Shown in pieces: positions 1-11,616 of a stretch of 64,000 nucleotides of DNA (position 1 is the stretch's first letter; each line of letters opens with the position of its first letter). The notes under the pieces were generated by a model that saw only the letters and a list, made by a program, of their open reading frames with translations, was not told the origin of the DNA and ran no database searches. This DNA is from Megascapheus bottae (lineage: Eukaryota > Chordata > Mammalia > Rodentia > Geomyidae), in the NCBI GenBank assembly GCA_024803745.1, contig JANJXV010000024.1, forward strand, positions 6,294,106-6,358,105. The letters run 5' to 3'. The translations under genes and the position numbers were made by a program.

Positions 1-1084
1 TGTGTGCCAACAATGAGAAGACCAAGGCAGAAGTCAGAAAGCAGTGCCTTTAACAATACTCTCAAAGAAAATTAAATACTTAGGACTTAACTAAAAGTAT
101 AAAGGATCTTTATGATGAAAATTTAAAACCTAAAAAGTAAATTAAAGTAGAACTGAGGAAATAGAAAACCCCCCATGCTCCTGGATTGGAAGAATTAACA
201 TCATGAAAATGGCAGTACTGCCAAAGACAATCTACAAATTCAGTGAAACACCCATCAATATTCCAATGTCATTCTTTAAGTAAATAGAAGAAGCAATCCA
301 AACATTCACATCTGATAAAAGATCCAGATCCCTTATAACAAAAAAAATCCTTAGCAGAAAGAACATTGCAGGAGGAATATCAATACCATACTTTAGACTC
401 TATTACAGAGCAATAGTAACCAAAACAGCTTGGTACTGGTGAAAAAACATGCCAAAAGACCAATGGAATAGAACTGAAGACCCAGAAATCAACCTGCAGA
501 CCTATGGCTACCTAATGGTTGAGCAAAAGACAAATAGAATGGAAGAAAGACAATCTCTTCAACAAATAGTTTGGCAGAATTGGTTAAGAACCTGTAGAAA
601 ATGAAAGTTGGATTTTTATATGTCAAGCTGCACCAGAATTACTTCCAAACGCATCAAACTCCTTGAGATAATAGCAGATACTTTGAAAACTACAAGAAGG
701 AATAGGACATAGGCACAGGTTGAAACTTTCTTAATAAAGACCCAGAAACACAACAAATTAAAGAAATTTGGGCAAATGGGTCTGCATTAAACTGCAGAGC
801 TTTTGTATGGCAAAGGAGGTAGCTACCAAGTTAAATAGAAATCCCACAGTGGGGAGAAAATCCTCTCTAGACATACAACAGACAAGGGCCTCAGATCTAA
901 AATATATCTACATCTAAATAAATATATCTCTTCATAACAAATTTTCAAAGGAAATTTGGCCATTGGAGATTACTACTACACTTTTGGTAGGAAGGTAAAC
1001 TCTTTCAACCACTCTGGACAGCAGTATGGCTATTCCTCAAAAGATTAAACATAGAGAGCCCCTATGACCTAGCAATTCTACTCC

Positions 1085-1351
1085 TTGGATTTTCCAAATG
1101 TCCTGAAACAAGGACATACTAAACCCACTGGCATAATGATGGTCATTGCAGCAATATTTGCCACAATGAAGTTATGGAACCAATCCGATAAATGCATGGA
1201 TGAAGAAGATATGGTTCTTATACACAATGGAATTCTATGCTGCCATCACAAAGAACAACATTGCCCAATTCCTAAGGAAATTGATAAACTTGGAAAAATC
1301 ATATTAAGTGAAGTAAGCCAGCATAGGCTCCATGGCTTTCTTCATTTGTAA
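1085..1351 (+). pseudogene. L1 ORF2 C-terminal remnant
   Basis: An 88-codon open stretch within the sense L1 just described; NVLKQGHTKPTGIMMVIAAI corresponds to the conserved QGHTKSTSTMMFIAALFTIA-type segment of rodent ORF2. It is a decayed fragment, not a gene. Confidence 0.8.
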
Positions 1352-1408
1352 TATTTAATACACATCTAGGACTCTCCTAGCAGAGGATCACAATAACTCA
1401 AAAGCTAT

Positions 1409-1949
1409 AGGACTTAGGCTTTGTCCCTGAGATTTTTTTGTGCAAATCTAGCACTCTGCCATTTGAACTATGGTTCCATTTCTGACCTTTTGGTGGTAAA
1501 TTCCAATAAGAGACTTACAGACTTTCCTACCCAGGATAACTTCGAGCAGTGATCCTCAGATCCCAGCTTACTGTGTAGCTAGGATTACAGGTGTGAGCTT
1601 CCAACACCCTGCTTGGTAGTAATTTTTTTGTGATCTTATAATAATGTGAAGTGTAAGCACTATCACATTTATCTTTATGTTTGATAAAAATGTCATGAAG
1701 TTAGTGTTCACGTCGTTGAACTTCATATCTCATGTCATAATCAAAGCTTCAGTATAAGTATTCAATTTATTCAATGAAGCTTGCTTACTATAACTATCAC
1801 AACACTGTGTGTAAGATACTTTTTTCTCAGTACTTTTTAGAGACTGTCATAGTAGTGCTGTTTTTCATATAGGACCAAATTGACCCTTTCCTGCAAAATC
1901 ATGCCTTTCTGAGTAATATGAAAAATAGGGCTATTTATAATTACCAAAG
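1409..1949 (-). mobile_element. Insertion with 9-bp duplication: antisense SINE plus ~330 bp of unknown sequence
   Basis: AAAAGCTAT occurs at 1400-1408 and 1950-1958, and the L1 3' UTR is contiguous if the interval is removed. The left 210 bp (1409 to about 1620) is an antisense B1-like dimeric SINE (ATCCTCAGATCCCAGC, AGGATTACAGGTGTGAGC). The right 330 bp is AT-rich and not recognised. Confidence 0.6.
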
Positions 1950-2069
1950 AAAAGCTATGTACAGATGATCATACAGGATGAGACTAAACAAAATGAACTC
2001 TAGGATATGGAAACAAAAGGTTTATGTTTGTGATGTTCTTAATGTAATATGTGAAGTTATTACTTTATC

Positions 2070-2351
2070 TTTTTTTGTGGGTCATGAGGCTTGAACCTGG
2101 CCTGGGCATAGTCCCTGAGCTCCTCAGCTCAAGGCTACTGACCTACCCCTCGGTCTGGGCACTGTCACTGATCTTTTCAGCTCAAGACTACTGCCCTATT
2201 CTTGAGCCAAGCCCCACTTCTCATTTTCTAGAGATTACTTGGAGATAAGAGTCTCAGGTCCTTTTGTGCCTGGGCCAGCTTTGAACCTTGATCCTCAGAT
2301 CTTGGGCTCCTAAGTAGGTAGGATTACTGGCCTGACCTACAGTGCCTGGCT
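2070..2351 (-). mobile_element. B1-like dimeric SINE, antisense, with internal duplication
   Basis: The T-run tail is at 2070-2076. It carries the reverse of the right unit twice (CTCAGCTCAAGGCTACTG and TTCAGCTCAAGACTACTG), then GAGATAAGAGTCTCAGG and the left B1-like part. It lies in an L1 3' UTR. Confidence 0.85.
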
Positions 2352-2355
2352 AAAG

Positions 2356-2554
2356 TTCTTTTTTTTGTCAGCCCCGGGCCTTGAACTCAGGGCCTGATCA
2401 CTATCCTTATGCTTTCTCAAGGCTAGCACTCTACCACTGGTGCCACAGCACCATTTCAAGCTTTTTTTCTGTATATGTGGTACTGAGGAATTGAACCCTG
2501 GTCTTCTTGCATGCTAGGCAAGCACTCTTACCATTAGGCCATACTCCAGGCCCC
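2356..2554 (-). mobile_element. Dimeric tRNA-like SINE, antisense
   Basis: A T-run followed by the usual reverse dimer, ending CCATACTCCAGGCCCC. The flanks AAAGTTCTTT and AAAGTTATTT mark a target duplication shared with the SINE immediately to its left. Confidence 0.9.
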
Positions 2555-2822
2555 AAAGTTATTTCTTTTCTCTTTTTTCCCCCTCATGGTTAATCTCATG
2601 TGGTTATTGTATTTGACTCTGTTACCTGGCATATTGTATATATGTTTATTTGTTTATTTTAAATAGGGAAATGAAGGGGGAAAACAAAAATGATTGGAAG
2701 GGGTTGGGGAGGGGAAGGGGAAAAAATATGAGAAGAGATATTAAGGTTCCAGAAGGAATGTGCCAGTTACCTGACCAATGTTACTGTAACCCTCTATACA
2801 TTGTCTTGACAATAAAAAACAA

Positions 2823-4734
2823 TTTAAAAATGAGGAAAGTAAAGCTATTCAAATATGCATTAATGAAAATTCCCCTTAATAATGCCTAGACTTTTAAAAA
2901 TTTCAACATATATTTCAGTTATAATATTATTCCCATTCAAGATTGGAAAATGTGACCTGATTTGGAGTTGATCTATTAGGGGAAAAAATATTCAAGTTTC
3001 CAAGACAAAGGAAAAGATGCTCTAGGAAGGATCAAGAGAAAAGACATTCCATATGCCCTTAGTTTTTGGTAATTAATCCTGCCAACTGTAGATACAGACA
3101 TGCTTTTATGTCTTTTATATTTGTGTTGAAGTATTCTGTTGTGTGTGGGTTTTACAACACATCTTTCTCAGGTCGATAATACTGCTTTTTCACTAGGTGA
3201 GAAGAAATGAAATTCATAACTTCAACACAGGGGAAACATATCAGCTAAATCCACTCCTTTTTTTTAAATGTCTCTAGTTCTGTTAGTCTGTGAAAAAGAA
3301 ATTAAATCTCCTTCATTCCTATATTGAATGTATTCAGAGCCAATCAACTCTGAAACCTATAATGAATTGTTTTTATCAAGCTTCAATGAAAGTCTATGAG
3401 ACAAATGAGTGTTAGGACCCATGAATCTAAATTATCTGTTGCTAAAACCACTTGTTCCCATAGCACCTCTGAATCCTTGGAGCTGAGTCCTAGAGGCCAT
3501 TAAACATGCTTGAGATGACGTCTCACAGGTATCCAGCACATTCTTGTTGTTCACACCACAGGACAAGGGAAATCTATCCTTGTATACTCTGCAGATCTCC
3601 ACAGGTGCAGCTCATTTTCTTCTGTTTTGTAAAATGCATCATGATGTAAAAAAAAACCAATATTATATCCTCAAGAGTTGAAAATTGACATGAATTCTAC
3701 TTAAAAGTCCCTGAGGTTGATTAGATTCACTCAAGATTCCTATTTTTTTGACAATATGAATAAGTTACAAGTGGTTAGATATTTTAATGTGCTTTGGTAC
3801 ATCTGATACAAGAATTTCCACAGTGCAAATGAAACATTGTACACAGATATAATTTACAGTAAAATAAACACTTTTGTAGAAAGCATACGAAACTAAAAGG
3901 TAAAAATTTTTGATTATGAACAATACATATAAATAAAGCTGAAATACAGAAAAAGCCTTGGGTTCTTTCTCCTGTACTCTCGAGGAAAACACCAACATAG
4001 GCAAGCTACTTCTCTCAGAATTAAATTTCGGTGGGAAAATCTTCGATGAGTACATATACCACACACACTTCAAAAACTAATTCTTATTGTGTTAAGAGAT
4101 TCTAGTGGAATCTATAAGAAAACAATAAGAAATAATAATCCTTAAACTATATGTTAGTAATTTCTTTAAAATTATTGTGTTATACAAATAAGCACATATA
4201 AAAAATAAGCACATATTTTTAATCACTGATTGTTGTGCAAAGATATGGCACAAATAGTGAAGAACACCCTAGAATTCACTATACCCCATCTCATTTCTTA
4301 AATTTAGATGCTTGTGATAGCTTTATTATATCTCTTGCCATTGATGCTAAATCTCTATATAATACACTTTTATAATTGTTTTTAAATTTATGAATCCCAG
4401 AAAGTATCTACTCTTATACTACAGTGAATTATTTAGAACTTTCGAATCTTCTATTCCATTCTTTACTTCAAAAGTCTCATTCTGTCTGGCTTTTAGCATT
4501 GAAATTCTATGACCACAATACACAAGGATTAGACTATCAGCATTGTAAAAGTTTTTTCTGGATATATATATACATATATGCATATATATGCATATTCAAT
4601 TTCAGTTATTTATACATCCTCTGCTGTTGCTTTTAGCATTTTTCCATAGTACCTATGCAATCATATTTGTTCCAAAAGTCAAGTACATTATGGTGTTTTA
4701 TTTTTCTTCCTTTGAAATTATCTCTCCAGGTAAA
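2823..4734. other. Unannotated AT-rich intergenic stretch
   Basis: No gene and no clear repeat, apart from a TATATACATATATGCATATA-type run at about 4562-4592. Open frames here (up to about 100 codons) have no recognisable domain and ordinary AT-rich composition. Confidence 0.7.
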
Positions 4735-4960
4735 GGAGTATGACACGGAAATGGAGGGACAAAGGATAAAGAAATGCAGCAATTGTATTCACTGGATACT
4801 GTGTTGAAAATGAACTATACAATTCATGGATATGGATGGAAGGGGAAAACTAGGAGAGAAGGAAGGGAGGTGTGACATGGCTTAAAAAATGTACTCTGTA
4901 CCAGACTTATGTATCTGTAATTCTTCTGTGTATCACTTTTTAAATAACAATTAGAACAAA
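4735..4960 (+). mobile_element. Old L1 3' end, sense
   Basis: GGAAATGGAGGGACAAAGGA, a GAACTATACAATTCATGG segment and a G/A-rich tract, ending in an A-rich tail, match the older 3' UTR class also seen at 5.1-6.0 and 16.4-16.8 kb. Confidence 0.65.
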
Positions 4961-5236
4961 AGAGAAAGAAATTACCTCTACATCTTCTGCCCTAGTTTTA
5001 ACTGTGGGTTAAGTCTTTGGAAATCTCTTCTTTTAGACTCCATCTACTTTTTATGTGTTATCCTTGACATATTTTCCAGCATCTTCCCAAAGAGTGGTAT
5101 AAGAAACACAATATGTTTTATTCTTTGGTTTTTTAATTTTCATAGTTATGTACATATGACCATATAAAATGATACTGATCGATATGAACTCCAAGATAGG
5201 GCAGATAAGGAAACATGAGAATTCTTTTTGTTTCTG

Positions 5237-5418
5237 TTTTTTTTTCCGAGTCCTGGGCTTGAGCTCAGATCCTGAGCACTGTCCTAGGGCTTTCTCAAAG
5301 CTAGAGGTTTACCTCTTGAGCCTCAGCACCACTTCCAGCTTTTTTCTGTGTATGTAGTACCGATGAATCCAACCCGAGTCTTCCTGTATGCTAGGCAAGC
5401 ACTCTACAGCTAGGCCCT
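5237..5418 (-). mobile_element. Dimeric tRNA-like SINE, antisense (first of tandem pair)
   Basis: T-run tail, then the reverse dimer, ending GCTAGGCCC. It is immediately followed by a second copy in the same orientation. Confidence 0.9.
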
Positions 5419-5616
5419 GTTTTTGTTTTTGATTTTGTTTTTTGCCAGTCCTAGACTTGAGATCAGGGCCTGTGCACTGTCCTTGGACTTTCTCAAGGCT
5501 AGAACTCTACCACTTGAGCCACAGCACGATTTCCAGCTTTTTTTTCTATGTATTTGTTACCCAGGTCTTGGTGAATGCTAGGCAGGCACTCTACCAGTAG
5601 GCCAAACTCCCGGCCC
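5419..5616 (-). mobile_element. Dimeric tRNA-like SINE, antisense (second of tandem pair)
   Basis: The interrupted T-rich tail (TTTTTGTTTTTGATTTTG) begins directly after the first copy. The reverse dimer ends AAACTCCCGGCCC. Confidence 0.9.
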
Positions 5617-6036
5617 TGGTTTTTGTTTTTTTTAATGTACTGTGTGAGATTATTTCTTTGTTCTTGCATTTTCTTTTTTTTTTCTCCTTCGATTTATCCC
5701 CTGTTGTCACTGTTTTTGATTTTGGTACCTTGTGTCTTGTACATACGTTTATCTGATTTGGAGAGAAGAAGGGAATGATGGAATGGTTAAACAAAGGACA
5801 AAGGGTGAATCAATGCAACAGCAACACTCACAAGAGGCTACACTAGAAATTAACTTTGTGACTTGGCAGGGTGCGGGAAGGGGACTCAACACGGGTGCGG
5901 GGTGGAGGGAGATGGGAGAAAGCAAGAGACAGGGTAACTATGCTTGACAAGAAATTGTAACTCATTGTCTTACTTACATAACTGTAACTCCTCTGATATC
6001 ACCCTTGTAATACCATTTTAAAAAATACTCTATTAC

Positions 6037-6271
6037 AGGGCACTTAAGATGATGCATGCCTGCAATCAATATAAGCTACTTGAGAAGTGAAAGCAGAAGG
6101 CTTATGAACCTGAAGCTACTCCAAAGGAAGTTCACAAGATCCAGTCTCAAAAAACAAATTACAAGAGTTAGGATTGTGGCCCAAGTACTAAGGATCTTAT
6201 CCAGCATGTTGGAGGTCTGCATCTCAATACTGAGTACCACAGAAAAGGAAAACAAATGAACAAACAAAAAA
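6037..6271 (+). mobile_element. Diverged B1-like/ID-like SINE, sense
   Basis: GCATGCCTGCAATC and AGCTACTTGAGAAG match a B1-like left arm. CCAGTCTCAAAAAAC is the linker. GTGGCCCAAGTACTAAGG begins the right arm, and a CTGAGTACCACAGAAAAGG end leads into an A-rich tail. Confidence 0.65.
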
Positions 6272-6890
6272 CATCACCCACCAGGATGAATTGTGCTAAA
6301 AACTGATTTCATTCTCCATCCATGTTCACCAGTTTGATTCCACTAGTACAGGCCATAGGGAGTACACGCATATAAAAGGACAATTAAAGGCATAAATTCC
6401 AGTGCCTTACGGAATAAAATCTGGTGTTGCAGGGATATGAAAAAGTAACACAAACAAACCCATGTAGCTTGGCTAATTCTAAAAAATAAGAAACATAATT
6501 TCACAAATCTTCTTTGCCAATGAGAGAAATATCTAACACTACTAAAAAGTTCTCAACTCCGTGGGCTGAAATTTTTGTTGTATGCTTTGACTCTACCTCA
6601 TTTTTCCCTACAGTATCTCTTTTAGGAGCACACATCTCCTTAGTATTTCCATGTCAGTATAGATTATTCAATATAATATTGTCATATATGCTGTGTGAGC
6701 TGGATTTTAAGATCTATTTTTCATGCTTTGATAGTTGTTTATGATACAATGTATTCCTTTAATTGCAAATAAATGGAACCTCCTTTCCTTAACATCTTGT
6801 GGGGAACAGTTGTTATTAAAAAAATTCATCTGTTCTTTTCTTGGTTTTTGATGTTACTATTCTCTGTACTTTGGGTCCTAATTTTTATTG
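6272..6890. other. Unannotated AT-rich stretch
   Basis: Nothing recognisable; small AT-rich open frames only. Confidence 0.6.
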
Positions 6891-7180
6891 CAAAATATTT
6901 TAAAGTAATTTACATCCTTGTTATTATAGATGTGATGTACAGATGGATTTTAATTATCTGAGACAGGTAATGAGTACATTTCCTTTCATAGAGAGTCTTC
7001 TGTTCCCTCACTCTCTCCCCATCCCTGTCGCTTGTCTCCACCCATATGTTGCATAGCTCACGTTCATCAATTTCCAGTGAGCTCCACTGCTGCATTTTTC
7101 ACCCTTTTTCCCTCAAGTACTGTAGCCTCCCCCAAATCCTGAAGATGTACACTTTGATTACACCATATATAAGGTAAAGA
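6890..7180 (-). mobile_element. L1 3' end, antisense (diverged)
   Basis: GTGATGTACAGATGGATTTT, GACAGGTAATGAGTACATTT and the pyrimidine-rich CACTCTCTCCCCATCCCTG tract are the reverse of an L1 3' end. Related copies lie at 9235, 18900, 32290 and 40195. Confidence 0.65.
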
Positions 7181-7616
7181 AAATAGAATTATCATAAACT
7201 AAAACAAAGTCTTTGGTTTTTATATCTTAGAGTTTCTTTCAGCATGTATGCTATTTTGCATGAATATGAAGATGTAATTAGGCATTGCACCTTTGTGTTT
7301 TTCTCTTAGGAGTATCTTATTTTGGTACTCATTGTGTATGAGTATCTAGAACTGGATTTAATGTATCACAGCAATGCAAAATATTTTATCGGATAGTAAG
7401 TGCATTTCTAAAGTGCTGTGTCAATTTGAAACATTTTAGAACATTTATTTTATTCCTCATCAATTTACTTCCCCATGAGAAGCTATGTAAATTGTCATCT
7501 TATTGTACCTTTAATTGTACTACCCTTATGGTTTTGGTATTCTGTTTATTACATTTATATCTTCTTTAGGAAAATTCAAGTGCTTTTCCTATTTTTTTAG
7601 TTTTAAGAGTTCTCCA

Positions 7617-7764
7617 AGATGATTGGGAGGGGGTGGAGGATGGGAAACGGACAAAAACATGAGAAGGGGTATCAGTGTATCAGAAATAATGCACCCATTA
7701 CGTGACAAATGTAACTGTAATCCCTCTATGCATTACTCCCACAATGAAAAAAAAAAGAAAAATG
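7617..7764 (+). mobile_element. 148-bp 5'-truncated L1, sense, 11-bp TSD
   Basis: It starts in the G-rich polypurine tract and ends in an A-rich tail after GTAACTGTAATCCCTCTATG. Perfect duplications AGAGTTCTCCA flank it at 7606-7616 and 7765-7775. Confidence 0.95.
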
Positions 7765-7814
7765 AGAGTTCTCCATATTCCACATAATATTCACTTCCAA
7801 AATATATGAATTCC

Positions 7815-7913
7815 AGGAAGTGGTGTTATGGCTCAAATGATAGAGTGCTAGCCTAGAACTGAAGGGCTTTGGGACCCATGCTCAGAGTTCAAGCCCCACA
7901 AATGACAAAAAAA
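7815..7913 (+). mobile_element. Solitary right-unit SINE monomer, sense, 9-bp TSD
   Basis: AGGAAGTGGTGTTATGGCTC, AGAGTGCTAGCC and GAGTTCAAGCCCC form only the right unit of the dimers, with an A-tail. Perfect duplications ATGAATTCC lie at 7806-7814 and 7914-7922, so the monomer itself was the inserted unit. Confidence 0.93.
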
Positions 7914-8184
7914 ATGAATTCCGACTATTTCTCCTCTTTCTTTCTATTGGCTGATAGTGTGGAAATTGAGTAAAGTAGAAAATGTTAAAAATATAACCAG
8001 TTATGGATCTATAATCAGAAATATCTAAAAAATATAGCAAGTACAAGCCCCTAAGATTTTATTTGCCCTCTTCACAGTGTTAGCTCACCAGACAACTGTC
8101 AGCATTTAACATCATTTTTCAACACATTTTCATTGAGCAAGAGTGAGAGTAAGAGAAATTTCCAAGTTCTTGTCCTTTCTGATC

Positions 8185-8300
8185 CATTGATTTGTTCTAT
8201 GACCTTCTGTCTTGACACTGTTGGACCTCAATTTCACAACCTATAAAACCATTCCTTTTAGAATTACTACTGGATCCATTACTAGTCTCTGGAATACTTT
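8185..8300 (+). mobile_element. Possible MIR fragment
   Basis: CTATGACCTTCTGTCTTGAC...GGACCTCAATTTCACAACCTATAAAA resembles the conserved MIR core (TGTGACCTTGGGCAA, CCTCAGTTTCCTCATCTATAAAA). Confidence 0.4.
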
Positions 8301-9229
8301 AGAGGGAAAGAAAAAGATGACACATCTACCTGGTTCTCCTTAGCAAGTCCTATGGTTCAGAGTTAAATTATTATTTTCCTTTTTTTATCAAGTAATAAAA
8401 TTGAGACAACTTCAAATGCTTACCCTTTTGTTATGCATGAAATAATGTCCTAAGACTGACCATGTGCTTTCTCATTTTGTTAGGAAATTTTAGGAAAGAG
8501 CCTAATGATTTGTTTCCTCTGCTTGGTTCTTTCATTCTGCTTCTATGTGTACACTCACCAAGTTCAGAACACTTTTGATGGAGAGGACTATGTAAGGACT
8601 CTTTCTAGGCACATCTGCACACACTTTTTTTTTTCTTTTAGACTCTACTGTCCATATGGTGTGTTTAAACAGTTTAGAATAGAAGGCATAATCTAGCATA
8701 CATGTGTACTACTACTGCATAAGATTAGTGTAAGAGAGAATTAATACACTACTACAAAATGAGATGTGATTAGAAATCTGTTTTTTGTACTGATATTACT
8801 TTATAACTGTCATTTCAGTTGTATAAATTAACACTTTTTATGTTAAAAATTTAGCAATGGTTTAGTTTTTTAAGAACCTGAAACTTGATTTTTAATATTT
8901 AAATGTAGAATCTTCATACAAACTTGAGTTAATCAATAGGAAGCAAAGACTTTATTATGATCAATGAGCTATTAAGCATATATGGTTTTCATGCTTGGTT
9001 GATTACTGCTGACACAAATATCAAATTTTTATAACAACATAAAATTGAGTTACAGTATTTATTCTGGCCTAATATTACATAGAGAAATAGGTATAGGCCA
9101 GTATAAAATAATCATTTATGTTAAAAAATTCATCTCATATTTACATTCTTACACACATTTTCTTATGTTATATCTAATATTCATATAAAAAGCAGTAGGT
9201 CAATGTTTGCTGTAAGTTTGGGATATTAA
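8301..9229. other. Unannotated AT-rich stretch
   Basis: No gene or clear repeat. Confidence 0.6.
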
Positions 9230-10950
9230 AAATATATTTTATTATTGTGTAAATGTGATGTACTGAGGGGTTACATTTATACATATCAGGTAATAAGTAC
9301 ATTTCTTTCTGAAATATTTCACACCTTCCCTTGCTCTTTGCCAGGTTTCATTTTGCACCCATCCCTACCCATATGTTATATAGTTCATATTCCACAAAGT
9401 ATCTCATAAGTAGCACTGCTCTATTTACTCACTCTTGGTATCACTTTTCTGTGTCCCCTCTTATCCTCCCAAGACATGTTAACAAACAAGAAGAAAGGAT
9501 AAGACAACAAAAGAGCAACACCAATAACTGTCTCTTATTTCCATGTCTTGTAGATCTTTTCATAAAGTACTATTTTATATGATCATATACAGAGAGTTAT
9601 TTAGCCTTTCAGAGCTATATGATCCATTCCTGTGATTATGTTAGTTTGGTTTCATTGTGTGACTGTCTAGAGACTAATAAAATTTATCATGTCCCAGTGT
9701 ATTTTTGTAACTATTCACTGTATTTATTTGTAAATTTGTAGGCACATTCTAGCTACTACAAAAAAGGGGAATTTTGTGCAAACTGTGTTCCTTTGGGTCT
9801 AGATACTTCAGTTACATAATACTTTTCAAGTCTTTCTATTTCCTTACAAATGCTACAATATTATTTTTTCTGGAAGAGTAGAAGTCCATTGCATACATAT
9901 ATATATGTGCATAAACATATATTAATATACTCATGTATATCACATTTTCTTGATCCATTTATCTACTGAGGGTATCTGGGATTATTTCAGATCTTGGCTA
10001 TGGTAAACAATTATGCAATGAACATGGCTGGGCTGATAACTTTAGTATGGTCTTAACTATGGCCTGTTGGATAAATATCAAGGGTTGGAATTACTGGATC
10101 ATAGGGAAGATCTATACTTCGTCTTTTGAGAAAACTCCTTATTGCTTTTTAGAGTAGTTGAAAAAGTTCACAATCCCATCAAAATTGTACTACAGTTCCC
10201 GTTTGGCCATATCCCTGCCAACATTGGTTATTGTTGCTATTCTTGATAATGATCATTCTAAGGGGTATCTAATTGTTTTTTTTGAAGTTTATTTTCTTTA
10301 TATCAGAGATATTAACTATTTCTTCTTGTGTCTATTGGCCATTCTTACTCTTTCTGAGTAGTCTCTCACCAAGTCCTTAGCCCATTTTATTAATTAGGCT
10401 GTTGTTTCTTTGAGAGTTTATTTGAAGGGTGGACTAATTTTTGAGTTCTCTGAATATTTCCCCTATAAGGCCTGTGTCTGATGCCTAGATGGTAAAGATT
10501 GTATCCCTTGCTGTGATTTACCTTGTGAGCTATGTCCTTTTCCATGCAGAAACTCTTCATTTTGATGCAATCCATTCATTCAGTCTTCCTTTTATTTGTT
10601 GTGATTTTGGAGCTTAAGAAATTCTGAACCATGCTTAATAACCTTAGTATTTCCCCTACCTCTTCTTGTAATTTTGTTGTCTCTGGTCCTTTGATTTAGT
10701 CCTGTCATTTAGTCCTTTGATTCATTTGGAATGTCCAGTGCAGGGTGATACTTAAGGATCTATCTTTAGTTTTCTGCATATGGATAGCTGATTTTTGTCA
10801 GCATCATTTGTTGGAGAAGCTTTCTTTCACATTTCTTGTTCCCTTATCAAATATTAGATAGCTATATGTCTGTGGATTTATTTCTGGGTCTTCTCTTCTG
10901 TTTCATTGGTCCTCAGACCTATTCTTGTGTCAGTACCAAATGGGTAGTCA
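9230..10950 (-). mobile_element. 5'-truncated L1, antisense
   Basis: The 3' tail is at the left (TTTTATTATTGTG, GAGGGGTTACATTTATACAT). To the right it runs back through the ORF2 C-terminus (GGCTATGGTAAACAATTATG, CATGCAGAAACTCTTCATTT) to the region encoding DPEIN (TTATTTCTGGGTCTTCTCTT) at about 10900. The coding part is heavily decayed, with many stops. Confidence 0.85.
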
Positions 10951-11300
10951 TATGGAAAATGAAGATTGACATTTCATTTTACATGAATTTTTAGAAAGAA
11001 AATTGCACTTCATTTCCTGTAGTCCTACCAATGAAGACTGATAGAGTTTGGGAACAAAATATGTCAAAATACAGCCAGTGAATAGGTGGTAATATTCCTA
11101 TCTGTAAGACCTGTTATTCATGTAAAACATGGAATATTCTCCACCTCACTGTGTAAGATGAGAATACAAGAAGAGAGGAGTAAAGGTACTTAACTATTCC
11201 AAAGGAGATTTTCTTTGCATTATAGATAGATAAACACACTGTAAATTGATGTACATGAATGAGAAGGAAGTCACAAAGCATTACAGCCATATAGAAAAGG
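10951..11300. other. Unannotated stretch
   Basis: No gene or repeat recognised; it leads into the TG microsatellite. Confidence 0.5.

Positions 11301-11301
<1 letters not shown>

Positions 11302-11385
<84 letters not shown>
11302..11385 (+). repeat. (TG)n microsatellite, ~84 bp
   Basis: TG units with a single TA interruption at about 11339-11340, abutting the tail end of an antisense SINE. Open frames through it are simple-repeat artefacts. Confidence 0.97.
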
Positions 11386-11616
11386 CACCCAGGCCTGTGT
11401 GTTGGTCCTGGAATTTGAACTCAAGGACCTGGCCCTGTCTCTGAAATTCTAAGGTCAAAGATAACACACTACTACTTGAGCCAAAGGTCCACCTTGGGCT
11501 TTTTTAGCGGCTAATTGAAGATGCCAGTCTCACAAATTACACTGCCCAGATTTGCTTCAAACAGTGATTCTCAGATCTCAGCTTCCGGAGTAGGTATTAT
11601 TACAGGCATGAGCCTG
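11386..11616 (-). mobile_element. B1-like dimeric SINE, antisense
   Basis: GGAATTTGAACTCAAGGACC, CTACTTGAGCC, then GATTCTCAGATCTCAGCTTC and TTACAGGCATGAGCC, i.e. right unit then left B1-like unit in reverse. The TG run sits where its tail should be. Confidence 0.8.

Larger units (their letters stand above)
1..2822 (+). mobile_element. L1 ORF2 3' half plus 3' UTR, sense, with nested insertions
   Basis: The window opens inside the L1 reverse-transcriptase C-terminus (AACAATGAGAAGACCAAGGC encodes NNEKTK). It continues through the C-terminal region to about 1345 with many stops, then the 3' UTR, and ends after the polypurine tract and tail near 2822 (TGACAATAAAAAAC). The 3' UTR is interrupted three times: 1409-1949, 2070-2351 and 2356-2554. 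Removing these restores a continuous 3' UTR that aligns by eye with the copy at 33650-34455. The left end is cut by the window edge. Confidence 0.9.
5130..6032 (+). mobile_element. Old L1 3' UTR, sense, split by two tandem SINEs
   Basis: 5130-5236 (GACCATATAAAATGATACTG, ATGAACTCCAAGATA) and 5617-6032 (TTAATGTACTGTGTGAG through the purine tract to CATTTTAAAAAA) are the two parts of one L1 3' UTR. The SINE pair between them accounts for the gap. Confidence 0.75.

Noticed and set aside
3765..4073. 102-codon minus-strand open frame
   Set aside because: AT-rich, no domain, no codon bias, no neighbouring exon signals that I can support.
11114..11467. Open frames through TG repeats encoding His-Thr or Cys-Val runs (also near 52751-52981 and 57075-57290)
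   Set aside because: Simple-repeat artefacts.
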